The position numbers and the translations under genes were made by a program. From Bathymodiolus brooksi (taxonomy: Eukaryota; Mollusca; Bivalvia; Mytilida; Modiolidae): a DNA stretch of 64,000 nucleotides. The notes beneath the pieces were generated by a model. The model was not told the DNA's origin, searched no databases, and was given only the letters and a program-made list of their open reading frames with translations. The number at the start of each line of letters is the position of its first letter. Within the stretch, counting starts at the first letter, position 1. The stretch covers positions 31,295,804-31,359,803 of the forward strand of contig OY804579.1 of assembly GCA_963680875.1 (NCBI GenBank), given 5' to 3'. Below are positions 44,942-56,988 of the stretch, one piece after another.

Positions 44942-45031
44942 TGTTTCTATCAGCTTCCTGTTTTCCACCAGATTTCTTTTATCCTTGATGTCACTACTAG
45001 AACACCATGTTTTAATGTGGTCCCTAAGACG
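44942..45031 (-). CDS. CNOT3: CNOT3 coding exon (1st in window)
   Basis: The 90-bp exon codes [20 protein letters not shown] then [10 protein letters not shown]. It matches human CNOT3 from about residue 57 (RLRDQIKTWVASNEIKDKR, LIDNRKLIET). The acceptor is AATTGTAG, the donor GTAAGT, phase 0/0. The preceding exon, which should hold the initiator Met and about 56 residues, was not found between 45032 and 46561; the rest of the window is repeat array, so it should lie beyond 64000. That makes the intron at least 19 kb. Confidence 0.96.
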
Positions 45032-46561
45032 CTACAATTACAAACAAATAACCAGTAAAATCTACACAAGTCAAAAGTGTTATGTTCTGTCACCAATGTA
45101 ACAGACTTCCCGAAAACCATCGTTCCGTCTGTCCTGACTGACAGAAATGCAGTAGGACCAGACGATTTCAAAATATATATCGGACCGAATGTCCGGGAAA
45201 ATTCTCTGAAACCACGGGAAACAAAAGTTTGTTTTTTACGCCATGTTTGTTTATTGAACTGGAGAGCTTGTTTTTTGGCGCGGTTTAATTAAAAATCGGT
45301 ATCGGATCGGAATCGTTTCCGGGAACACGTATTGATTCATGGATCGCAAAAGAAAATATTGTGATGCATTGGTGTTAATTTGACCAACTGCAGGGTTCTA
45401 CCAAAGGTAGTACCCTTCACCAGGTAAAAAGCACTCAATACTTTAACAACAACAAAGAAAAGGTCAATTTTACATGGTACCTCCCCTTATTAAAAGACTT
45501 GTGTACTGTATGTATATAAATACATAAGTGTATGTAGGTACATTTTGTATGCTGGAAAATACAACATAAATTACCCATTGACAATTTTTACCTAGTATTG
45601 ACATTATGGAACCTATACTTTTCCCCAACAACAGAGAGAAAATCGTTGACAGTAATGTCAAACTACGGAAACGATCTGGCCTGTTACTTCTTTTAAACTT
45701 TTCATAGTTCATCTCTATACAAACAGCTACATTTTAATGACAATTGGGAGTGTTTCCTTTTTTGGAACCAGAACTTTTACTTACAAATTAAAATCTAACA
45801 AGAAAAGTTAACAGTTGTTTATATAACAGAAAATGACAGCACCGTTTGTTATTTCAACAAAGTGAGATACTTGTTTGGATTAAATAACCAACTGACATTA
45901 CCCCAAACTGAGAGGTTATTTTAGTTTAAAATTACTTCTTCATAGTGGATTGGGAAACAAGTGATGTTCACTTATGCGAGTCACTCTTCACTTAGGGGAG
46001 TGCAAGAGCAGTCCTTGTAGTGGCATTAGTCTACTCTTTTCCAGATGTCTTTAATGTGATCATGGCATTGATCTCCCCTTACACAAACCAGCCTTTTATT
46101 GTTCCCATCCGACAGACTAGCATCGTTTCTTGAGACCACCCTAGCCAATGGTGTCAAGGTTGTCGAAAAGGTTATAACAAGTAAATTCAGGTTTCATTTT
46201 ATAGTAATATATGTATTGGAGTGTTTTCGCAATTTCAGCTGCATACCTCAGTCTTCACGAAAAACTTTTTGACCCACAAGCCATTCGGACTTCTTGAGTT
46301 GTAGAATTCAGGAGTCCGAATGCAAATTTACTGGCCCGAATAAAAACAAAAATAATTTCACATGTTTATTATTATATCAATTGGCAGCTAATTGTCTATT
46401 CTCTCACAAAAATATCAAACTTTTCCTGCAGTTGGTTGCTCTCAATTTTCCATTTCTCATTTTAGTAATGCAAATTAACTGTATATATATTTTTCTGAAC
46501 ATTGTTTGTCAAAACAAGTCTTCTTTAAAATAAACATTTTGTAGAATTTTTTTTATATAAA
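45032..46561. other. CNOT3 intron, partly repeat
   Basis: Part of the long first visible intron. Bases 45618-46250 are a dispersed repeat copy. Near 45393 the string CAGGGTTCTACC and its local inverse GGTAGTACCC form a short foldback. No exon encoding the expected CNOT3 start was seen here on the minus strand. Confidence 0.5.
45618..46250 (+). repeat. Dispersed copy of the interior of the 24543-26009 element
   Basis: It matches 25148-25780 in the same orientation, for example TTTTCCCCAACAAC, AATCGTTGACAGTAATGTC, CAAACTACGGAAACGATC, TTTTGGAACCAGAAC and CATTAGTCTACTC. Differences are mostly substitutions and small indels. The terminal CAGTG repeats of the full element are not recognisable around this copy, so it may be a truncated copy. 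Confidence 0.85.
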
Positions 46562-49500
46562 CCAGAGCCTGTATCGTTCACCTGGTTATAAAAAAAACCA
46601 ATTGGTCCTATGTAAAAACTATGTCCTGCAGTGGTAGTCATCTTGAAATTACGATCAACATGAAAAACACAAAGTTTGTAAAGGACCTTCCAATGATTGA
46701 TGCACAGTTTAGGTTCAATCAGTGCAATAGCTTCAGAGAAGAATATATTTCTGTATTTTCCCCATATGGTCCTGTGTTAATACTATGACCTGTGGTGGCA
46801 GCCATCTTGGATTTCCGATCGGCATACCAAACAGAAACTTTGTAGAGGACCTTCCAATGATCATTCCTGGGCAGTTTGGTTTCAACTGCCCAAGTGGTTT
46901 CAGAGAAGAAGCGTTTTGAAACATTTTTCCCATAGGGTCCAATGTTAAACTAAGTCCTGCCGTAGCTGCCATTTTGAATTTCATATCAGAACAAAAAACG
47001 TAAACTTTGTAGAGGACCATCCAATGAACATTCATGTACAGTTTGGCTTTAATCATATTTGTAGTTTCTGAGTAGAAGGCATTTGAACATTTTCCCATAG
47101 GGTCCAATGTTAATCTATGTCCTGCGGTGGTGGCCATCTTGGATTTCCGATCGGCATAAAAAACACACACCGTGTAGAGGACCTTCCAATGATCATTCCT
47201 GGGCAGTTTGGTTTCAATTATCCAAGTGGTTTCAGAGAAGAAGCGTTTTGAAACATTTTTCCCATAGGGTCCAATGTTAAACTAAGTCCTGCCGTAGCCG
47301 CCATTTTGAATTTCATATCGGAATAAAAAACGTAAAGTTTGTAGAGGACCATCCAATGAACATTCATGTACAGTTTGGCTTTAATCATATTTGTAGTTTC
47401 TGAGTAGAAGGCATTTGAACATTTTCCCATAGGGTCTAATGTTAATCTATGTCCTGCGGTGGTGGCCATCTTGGATTTCCGATCGACATAAAAAACACAC
47501 ACCGTGTAGAGGACCTTCCAATGATCATTCCTGGGCAGTTTGGTTTCAATTATCCAAGTGGTTTCAGAGAAGAAGCGTTTTGAAACATTTTTCCAATAGG
47601 GTCCAATGTTAAACTAAGTCCTGCCGTAGCCGCCATTTTGAAATTCATATCGGAATAAAAGACCTAAAGTTTGTAGAGGACCATTCAATGAACATTCATG
47701 TACAGTTTTGCTTTAATCATATTTGTAGTTTCTGAAAAGAAGGCATTTGAACATTTTCCCATAGGGTCCAATGTTAATCTATGTATTGCGGTGGCAGCCA
47801 TCTTGGAGTTCCAATCGGCATAAAAAACATAAAATTTGTAGAGGACCTTCCAATGATCATTCCTGGGCAGTTTGGTTTCAACTGTCCTAGTGGTTTCAGA
47901 GAAGAAGCGTTTTGAAACATTTTCCCCATAGAGTCCAATGTTAAACTAGGTTCTGCCGTAGCCACCATTTTGAAATTCATATCGGAACAAAAAACGTAAA
48001 GTTTGTAGAGGACCATCCAATGAACATTCATGTACAGTTTGGCTTTAATCATATTTGTAGTTTCTGAGAAGAAGGCATTTGAACATTTTTCCATAGGGTC
48101 CAATGTTAATCTATGTCCTGCGGTGGCGGCCATCTTGGATTTCCGATCAGCATAAAAAACATAAAATTTGTAGAGGACCTTCCAATGATCATTCCTGGGC
48201 AGTTTGGTTTCAACTGTCCAAGTGGTTTCAGAGAAGTAGCATTTTGAAACATTTTTCCCATAGGGTCCAATGTTAAACTAAGTCCTGCCGTAGCCGTCAT
48301 TTTGAATTTCATATCGGAACAAAAAACCTTAAGATTGTAGAGGACCATCCAATGAACATTCATGTACAGTTTGGCTTTAATCATATTTGTAGTTTCTGAG
48401 AAGAAGGCATTTGAATATTTTCCCATAGGGTCCAATGTTAATCTATGTATTGCGGTGGCGGCCATCTTGGATTTCCGATCGGCATAAAAAACACACACCG
48501 TGTAGAGGACCTTCCAATGATCATTCCTGGGCAGTTTGGTTTCAACTGTCCAAGTGGTTTCAGAGAAGAAGCATTTTGAAACATTTTTCCCATAGGGTCC
48601 AATGTTAAACTAAGTCCTGCCGTAGCCGCCATTTTGAAATTCATATCGGAACAAAAAACCTTAAGATTGTAGAGGACCATCCAATGAACATTCATGTACA
48701 GTTTGGCTTTAATCATATTTGTAGTTTCTGAGAAGAAGGCATTTGAATATTTTCCCATAGGGTACAATGTTAATCTATGTCCTGCGGTGGTGGCCATCTT
48801 GGATTTCCGATCGGCATAAAAAACAGAAACTTTGTAGAGGACCTTCCAATGATCATTCCTGGGCAGTTTGGTTTCAACTGTCCAAGTGGTTTCAGAGAAG
48901 AAGCATTTTGAAACATTTTTCCCATAGGGTCCAATGTTAAACTAAGTCCTGCCGTAGCCGTCATTTTGAATTTCATATCGGAACAAAAAACCTTAAGATT
49001 GTAGAGGACCATCCAATGAACATTCATGTACAGTTTGGCTTTAATCATATTTGTAGTTTCTGAGAAGAAGGCATTTGAATATTTTCCCATAGGGTCCAAT
49101 GTTAATCTATGTCCTGCGGTGGCGGCCATCTTGGATTTCCGATCGGCATAAAAAACACACACCGTGTAGAGGACCTTCCAATGATCATTCCTGGGCAGCT
49201 TGGTTTCAACTGTCCAAGTGGTTTCAGAGAAGAAGCATTTTGAAACATTTTTCCCATAGGGTCCAATGTTAAACTAAGTCCTGCCGTAGCCGCCATTTTG
49301 AAATTCATATCGGAACAAAAAACCTTAAGATTGTAGAGGACCATCCAATGAACATTCATGTACAGTTTGGCTTTAATCATATTTGTAGTTTCTGAGAAGA
49401 AGGCATTTGAATATTTTCCCATAGGGTACAATGTTAATCTATGTCCTGCGGTGGTGGCCATCTTGGATTTCCGATCGGCATAAAAAACAGAAACTTTGTA

Positions 49501-52147
49501 GAGGACCTTCCAATGATCATTCCTGGGCAGTTTGGTTTCAACTGTCCAAGTGGTTTCAGAGAAGAAGCATTTTGAAACATTTTTCCCATAGGGTCCAATG
49601 TTAAACTAAGTCCTGCCGTAGCCGTCATTTTGAATTTCATATCGGAACAAAAAACCTTAAGATTGTAGAGGACCATCCAATGAACATTCATGTACAGTTT
49701 GGCTTTAATCATATTTGTAGTTTCTGAGAAGAAGGCATTTGAATATTTTCCCATAGGGTCCAATGTTAATCTATGTCCTGCGGTGGCGGCCATCTTGGAT
49801 TTCCGATCGGCATAAAAAACACACACCGTGTAGAGGACCTTCCAATGATCATTCCTGGGCAGTTTGGTTTCAACTGTCCAAGTGGTTTCAGAGAAGAAGC
49901 ATTTTGAAACATTTTTCCCATAGGGTCCAATGTTAAACTAAGTCCTGCCGTAGCCGCCATTTTGAAATTCATATCGGAACAAAAAACCTTAAGATTGTAG
50001 AGGACCATCCAATGAACATTCATGTACAGTTTGGCTTTAATCATATTTGTAGTTTCTGAGAAGAAGGCATTTGAATATTTTCCCATAGGGTACAATGTTA
50101 ATCTATGTCCTGCGGTGGTGGCCATCTTGGATTTCCGATCGGCATAAAAAACAGAAACTTTGTAGAGGACCTTCCAATGATCATTCCTGGGCAGTTTGGT
50201 TTCAACTGTCCAAGTGGTTTCAGAGAAGAAGCATTTTGAAACATTTTTCCCATAGGGTCCAATGTTAAACTAAGTCCTGCCGTAGCCGTCATTTTGAATT
50301 TCATATCGGAACAAAAAACCTTAAGATTGTAGAGGACCATCCAATGAACATTCATGTACAGTTTGGCTTTAATCATATTTGTAGTTTCTGAGAAGAAGGC
50401 ATTTGAATATTTTCCCATAGGGTCCAATGTTAATCTATGTCCTGCGGTGGCGGCCATCTTGGATTTCCGATCGGCATAAAAAACACACACCGTGTAGAGG
50501 ACCTTCCAATGATCATTCCTGGGCAGTTTGGTTTCAACTGTCCAAGTGGTTTCAGAGAAGAAGCATTTTGAAACATTTTTCCCATAGGGTCCAATGTTAA
50601 ACTAAGTCCTGCCGTAGCCGCCATTTTGAAATTCATATCGGAACAAAAAACCTTAAGATTGTAGAGGACCATCCAATGAACATTCATGTACAGTTTGGCT
50701 TTAATCATATTTGTAGTTTCTGAGAAGAAGGCATTTGAATATTTTCCCATAGGGTACAATGTTAATCTATGTCCTGCGGTGGTGGCCATCTTGGATTTCC
50801 GATCGGCATAAAAAACAGAAACTTTGTAGAGGACCTTCCAATGATCATTCCTGGGCAGTTTGGTTTCAACTGTCCAAGTGGTTTCAGAGAAGAAGCATTT
50901 TGAAACATTTTTCCCATAGGGTCCAATGTTAAACTAAGTCCTGCCGTAGCCGTCATTTTGAATTTCATATCGGAACAAAAAACCTTAAGATTGTAGAGGA
51001 CCATCCAATGAACATTCATGTACAGTTTGGCTTTAATCATATTTGTAGTTTCTGAGAAGAAGGCATTTGAATATTTTCCCATAGGGTCCAATGTTAATCT
51101 ATGTCCTGCGGTGGCGGCCATCTTGGATTTCCGATCGGCATAAAAAACAGAAACTTTGTAGAGGACCTTCCAATGATCATTCCTGGGCAGTTTGGTTTCA
51201 ACTGTCCAAGTGGTTTCAGAGAAGAAGCATTTTGAAACATTTTTCCCATAGGGTCCAATGTTAAACTAAGTCCTGCCGTAGCCGCCATTTTGAATTTCAT
51301 ATCGGAACAAAAAACCTAAACTTTGTAGAGGACCATCTAATGAACATTCATGTACAGTTTGGCTTTAATCTTATTTGCAGTTTCTGAGAAGAAGGCATTT
51401 GAACATTTTCCCATAGGGTCCAATGTTAATCTATGTCCTGCGGTGGCGGCCATCTTGGATTTCCGATCGGCATAAAAAACAGAAACTTTGTAGAGGACCT
51501 TCCAATGATCATTCCTGGGCAGTTTGGTTTCAACTGTCAAAGTGGTTTCAGAGAAGAAGCATTTTGAAACATTTTTCCCATAGGGTCCAATGTTAAACTA
51601 AGTCCTGCCGTAGCCGCCATTTTGAATTTCATATCGGAACAAAAAACCTTAAGATTGTAGAGGACCATCCAATGAACATTCATGTACAGTTTGGCTTTAA
51701 TCATATTTGTAGTTTCTGAGAAGAAGGCATTTGAATATTTTCCCATAGGGTCCAATGTTAATCTATGTCCTGCGGTGGCAGCCATCTTGGATTTCCGATC
51801 GGCATAAAAAACAGAAAATTTGTAGAGGACCTTCCAATGACCATTCCTGGGCAGTTTGGTTTCAACTGTCCAAGTGGTTTCAGAGAAGAAGCATTTTGAA
51901 ACATTTTTCCCATAGGGTCCAATGTTAAACTAAGTCCTGCCGTAGCCGCCATTTTGAATTTCGTATCGGAACAAAAAACCTTAAGATTGTAGAGGACCAT
52001 CCAATGAACATTCATGTACAGTTTGGCTTTAATCATATTTGTAGTTTCTGAGAAGAAGGCATTTGAATATTTTCCCATAGGGTCCAATGTTAATCTATGT
52101 CCTGTGGTGGTGGCCATCTTGGATTTCCGATCGGCATAAAAAACAAA

Positions 52148-55100
52148 CCAGAGGCTCTCAAGAGCCTGTATCGTTCACCTGGTAATAAAAAAAACCAATT
52201 GGTCCTATGTAAAAACTATGTCCTGCGTCATCTTGGAATTACGATCAACATAAAAAACACAAAGTTTGTAAAGGACCTTCCAATGATTGATGCACAATTT
52301 AGGTTCAATCAGTGCAATAGCTTCAGAGAAGAATATATTTCTGTATTTTCCCCATATGGTTCTGTGTTAATACTATGACCTGTGGTGGCAGCCATCTTGG
52401 ATTTCCGATCGGCATAAAAAACAGGACCTTCCAATGATCATTCCTGGGCAGTTTGGTTTCAACTGTCCAAGTGGTTTCAGAGAAGAAGCATTTTGAAACA
52501 TTTTTCCCATAGGGTCCAATGTTAAACTAAGTCCTGCCGTAGCCGCCATTTTGAATTTCATATCAGAATGAAAAACGTATATTTTGTAGAGGACCATTCA
52601 ATGAACATTTATGTACAGTTTGGCTTTAATCATATTTGTAGTTTCTGAGAAGAAGGCATTTGAACATTTTCCCATAGGGTCCAATGTTAATCTATGTATT
52701 GTGGTGGCGGCCATCTTGGATTTCTGATCGGCATAAAAAACATAAAATTTGTAGAGGACCTTCCAATGATCATTCCTGGGCAGTTTGGTTTCAACTGTTC
52801 TAGTGGTTTCAGAGAAGAAGCGTTTTCAAACATTTCCCCCATAGGGTCCAATGTTAAACTAAGTCCTGCCGTAGCCGCCATTTTGAATTTCATATCGGAA
52901 CAAAAAACGTAAAGTTTGTAGAGGACCATCCAATGAACATTCATGTACAGTTTGGCTTTAATCATATTTGTAGTTTCTGAGAAGAAGGCATTTGAACATT
53001 TTCCCATAGGGTCCAATGTTAATCTATGTCCTGTGGTGGTGGCCATCTTGGATTTCCGACCGGCATAAAAAACAGAAACTTTGTAGAGGACCTTCCAATG
53101 ATCATTCCTGGCCAGTTTGGTTTCAACTGTCCAAGGGGTTTCAGAGAAGAAGCATTTTGAAACATTTTTCCCATAGGGTCCAATGTTAAACTAAGTCCTG
53201 CCGTAGCCGCCATTTTGAATTTCATATCGGGAGAAAAAACGTAAAGTTTGTAGAGGACCATCCAATGAACATTCTTGTACAGTTTGGCTTTAATCATATT
53301 TGTAGTTTCTGAGAAGAAGGCATTTGAACATTTTCCCATAGGGTCCAATGTTAATCTATGTCCTGCGGTGGTGGCCATCTTGGATTTCCGATCAGCATAA
53401 AAAACACACACCTTGTAGAGGACCTTCCAATGATCATTCCTGGGCAGTTTGGTTTCAATCATCCAAGTGGTTTCAGAGAAGAAGCATTTTGAAACATTTT
53501 TCCCATAGGGTCCAATGTTAAACTAAGTTCTGCCGTAGCCGCCATTTTGAATTTCATATCGGAACAAAAAACCTTAAGATTGTAGAGGACCATCCAATGA
53601 ACATTCATGTACAGTTTGGCTTTAATCATATTTGTAGTTTCTGAGAAGAAGGCATTTGAACATTTTCCCATAGGGTCCAATGTTAATCTATGTCCTGCGG
53701 TGGCGGCCATCTTGGATTTCCGACCGGCATAAAAAACAGAAAATTTGTAGAGGACCTTCCAATGATCATTCCTGGGCAGTTTGGTTTCAACTGTCCAAGT
53801 GGTTTCAGAGAAGAAGCATTTTGAAACATTTTTCCCATAGGGTCCAATGTTAAACTAAGTCCTGCCGTAGCCGCCATTTTGAATTTCATATCGGAACAAA
53901 AAACCTTAAGATTGTAGAGGACCATCCAATGAACATTCATGTACAGTTTGGCTTTAATAATATTTGTAGTTTCTGAGAAGAAGGCATTTGAACATTTTCC
54001 CATAGGGTCCAATGTTAATCTATGTCCTGCGGTGGTGGCCATCTTGGATTTCCGATCGGCATAAAAAACAGAAAATTTGTAGAGGACCTTCCAATGACCA
54101 TTCCTGGGCAGTTTGGTTTCAACTGTCCAAGTGGTTTCAGAGAAGAAGCATTTTGAAACATTTTTCCCATAGGGTCCAATGTTAAACTAAGTCCTGCCGT
54201 AGCCGCCATTTTGAATTTCGTATCGGAACAAAAAACCTTAAGATTGTAGAGGACCATCCAATGAACATTCATGTACAGTTTGGCTTTAATCATATTTGTA
54301 GTTTCTGAGAAGAAGGCATTTGAATATTTTCCCATAGGGTCCAATGTTAATCTATGTCCTGTGGTGGTGGCCATCTTGGATTTCCGATCGGCATAAAAAA
54401 CAAACCAGAGGCTCTCAAGAGCCTGTATCGTTCACCTGGTAATAAAAAAAACCAATTGGTCCTATGTAAAAACTATGTCCTGCGTCATCTTGGAATTACG
54501 ATCAACATAAAAAACACAAAGTTTGTAAAGGACCTTCCAATGATTGATGCACAGTTTAGGTTCAATCAGTGCAATAGCTTCAGAGAAGAATATATTTCTG
54601 TATTTTCCCCATATGGTTCTGTGTTAATACTATGACCTGTGGTGGCAGCCATCTTGGATTTCCGATCGGCATAAAAAACAGGACCTTCCAATGATCATTC
54701 CTGGGCAGTTTGGTTTCAACTGTCCAAGTGGTTTCAGAGAAGAAGCATTTTGAAACATTTTTCCCATAGGGTCCAATGTTAAACTAAGTCCTGCCGTAGC
54801 CGCCATTTTGAATTTCATATCAGAATGAAAAACGTATATTTTGTAGAGGACCATTCAATGAACATTTATGTACAGTTTGGCTTTAATCATATTTGTAGTT
54901 TCTGAGAAGAAGGCATTTGAACATTTTCCCATAGGGTCCAATGTTAATCTATGTATTGTGGTGGCGGCCATCTTGGATTTCTGATCGGCATAAAAAACAT
55001 AAAATTTGTAGAGGACCTTCCAATGATCATTCCTGGGCAGTTTGGTTTCAACTGTTCTAGTGGTTTCAGAGAAGAAGCGTTTTCAAACATTTCCCCCATA

Positions 55101-56299
55101 GGGTCCAATGTTAAACTAAGTCCTGCCGTAGCCGCCATTTTGAATTTCATATCGGAACAAAAAACGTAAAGTTTGTAGAGGACCATCCAATGAACATTCA
55201 TGTACAGTTTGGCTTTAATCATATTTGTAGTTTCTGAGAAGAAGGCATTTGAACATTTTCCCATAGGGTCCAATGTTAATCTATGTCCTGTGGTGGTGGC
55301 CATCTTGGATTTCCGACCGGCATAAAAAACAGAAACTTTGTAGAGGACCTTCCAATGATCATTCCTGGCCAGTTTGGTTTCAACTGTCCAAGGGGTTTCA
55401 GAGAAGAAGCATTTTGAAACATTTTTCCCATAGGGTCCAATGTTAAACTAAGTCCTGCCGTAGCCGCCATTTTGAATTTCATATCGGGAGAAAAAACGTA
55501 AAGTTTGTAGAGGACCATCCAATGAACATTCTTGTACAGTTTGGCTTTAATCATATTTGTAGTTTCTGAGAAGAAGGCATTTGAACATTTTCCCATAGGG
55601 TCCAATGTTAATCTATGTCCTGCGGTGGTGGCCATCTTGGATTTCCGATCAGCATAAAAAACACACACCTTGTAGAGGACCTTCCAATGATCATTCCTGG
55701 GCAGTTTGGTTTCAATCATCCAAGTGGTTTCAGAGAAGAAGCATTTTGAAACATTTTTCCCATAGGGTCCAATGTTAAACTAAGTTCTGCCGTAGCCGCC
55801 ATTTTGAATTTCATATCGGAACAAAAAACCTTAAGATTGTAGAGGACCATCCAATGAACATTCATGTACAGTTTGGCTTTAATCATATTTGTAGTTTCTG
55901 AGAAGAAGGCATTTGAACATTTTCCCATAGGGTCCAATGTTAATCTATGTCCTGCGGTGGCGGCCATCTTGGATTTCCGACCGGCATAAAAAACAGAAAA
56001 TTTGTAGAGGACCTTCCAATGATCATTCCTGGGCAGTTTGGTTTCAACTGTCCAAGTGGTTTCAGAGAAGAAGCATTTTGAAACATTTTTCCCATAGGGT
56101 CCAATGTTAAACTAAGTCCTGCCGTAGCCGCCATTTTGAATTTCATATCGGAACAAAAAACCTTAAGATTGTAGAGGACCATCCAATGAACATTCATGTA
56201 CAGTTTGGCTTTAATAATATTTGTAGTTTCTGAGAAGAAGGCATTTGAACATTTTCCCATAGGGTCCAATGTTAATCTATGTCCTGCGGTGGTGGCCAT
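52148..56299 (+). repeat. 2257-bp tandem duplication spanning the 5' end of copy F
   Basis: Sequence from 52148 to about 54040 repeats at 54405 to about 56299. The stretch 54041-54404 repeats the host-array flank that precedes the insertion (51784-52147), including the CGTATCGGAAC variant. A second complete 5' hairpin therefore lies at 54405. This is the product expected when a unit left of the element pairs with a homologous unit inside it and crosses over. Confidence 0.88.
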
Positions 56300-56988
56300 C
56301 TTGGATTTCCGACCGGCATAAAAAACATAAAATTTGTAGAGGACCTTCCAATGATCATTCCTGGGCAGTTTGGTTTCAACTGTCCAAGTGGTTTCAGAGA
56401 AGAAGCATTTTGAAACATTTTTCCCATAGGGTCCAATGTTAAACTAAGTTCTGCCGTAGCCGCCATTTTGAATTTCATATCGGAACAAAAAACCTTAAGA
56501 TTGTAGAGGACCATCCAATAAACATTCATGTACAGTTTGGCTTTAATCATATTTGTAGTTTCTGAGAAGAAGGCATTTGAACATTTTCCCATAGGGTCCA
56601 ATGTTAATCTATGTCCTGCGATGGCGGCCATCTTGGATTTCCGATCGGCATAAAAAACAGTAACTTGGTAAAGGACATTCCAATGATCATTCCTTTACAG
56701 TTTGGGTTCAGTCAGTTCATTAGTTTCGGAGAAGAAGATCTTTGAAATTTCAGCCAATCAGAGCATATTATTGGCCCTGGCAGCCATATTGAATATCCGA
56801 CTGGAACGAAAAACAGTAACTTTGTAGAGGACCATCCAAGGAACATTCCTGCTAAGTTCGGTTCCAATCGGCCAAGTGGTTTCGGAGAAGAAGCTTGAAA
56901 TGTGAAAAGTTTACAGACGACAGACGACAGACGACGGACGCCAAGTGATGGCAATAGTTCACATGGACCTTTGGTCCAGGTGAACTAA
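52148..56988 (+). mobile_element. Helitron-like element (copy F) with demonstrable insertion site
   Basis: The 5' end is the hairpin CCAGAGGCTCT-CAA-GAGCCTG then TATCGTTCACCTGG. The 3' end is GACGACAGACGACGGACG, CCAAGTGATGGCAATAG and the hairpin GTTCACATGGACC-TTT-GGTCCAGGTGAAC followed by TAA at 56986-56988. Left flank AAAAAACAAA and right flank AAATTTGTATAGG join exactly as in the uninterrupted copy at 62266/62267, so the element entered between two A residues (T and T on the other strand) with no target duplication. It now holds a 2257-bp internal duplication, so the original insert was 2584 bp (represented by 54405-56988). The core is made of the same 332-bp units as the host array. Confidence 0.9.

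Noticed and set aside
45077..45292. 71-codon plus-strand frame near the CNOT3 exon
   Set aside because: It is partly antisense to intron sequence, with no homology or splice support.
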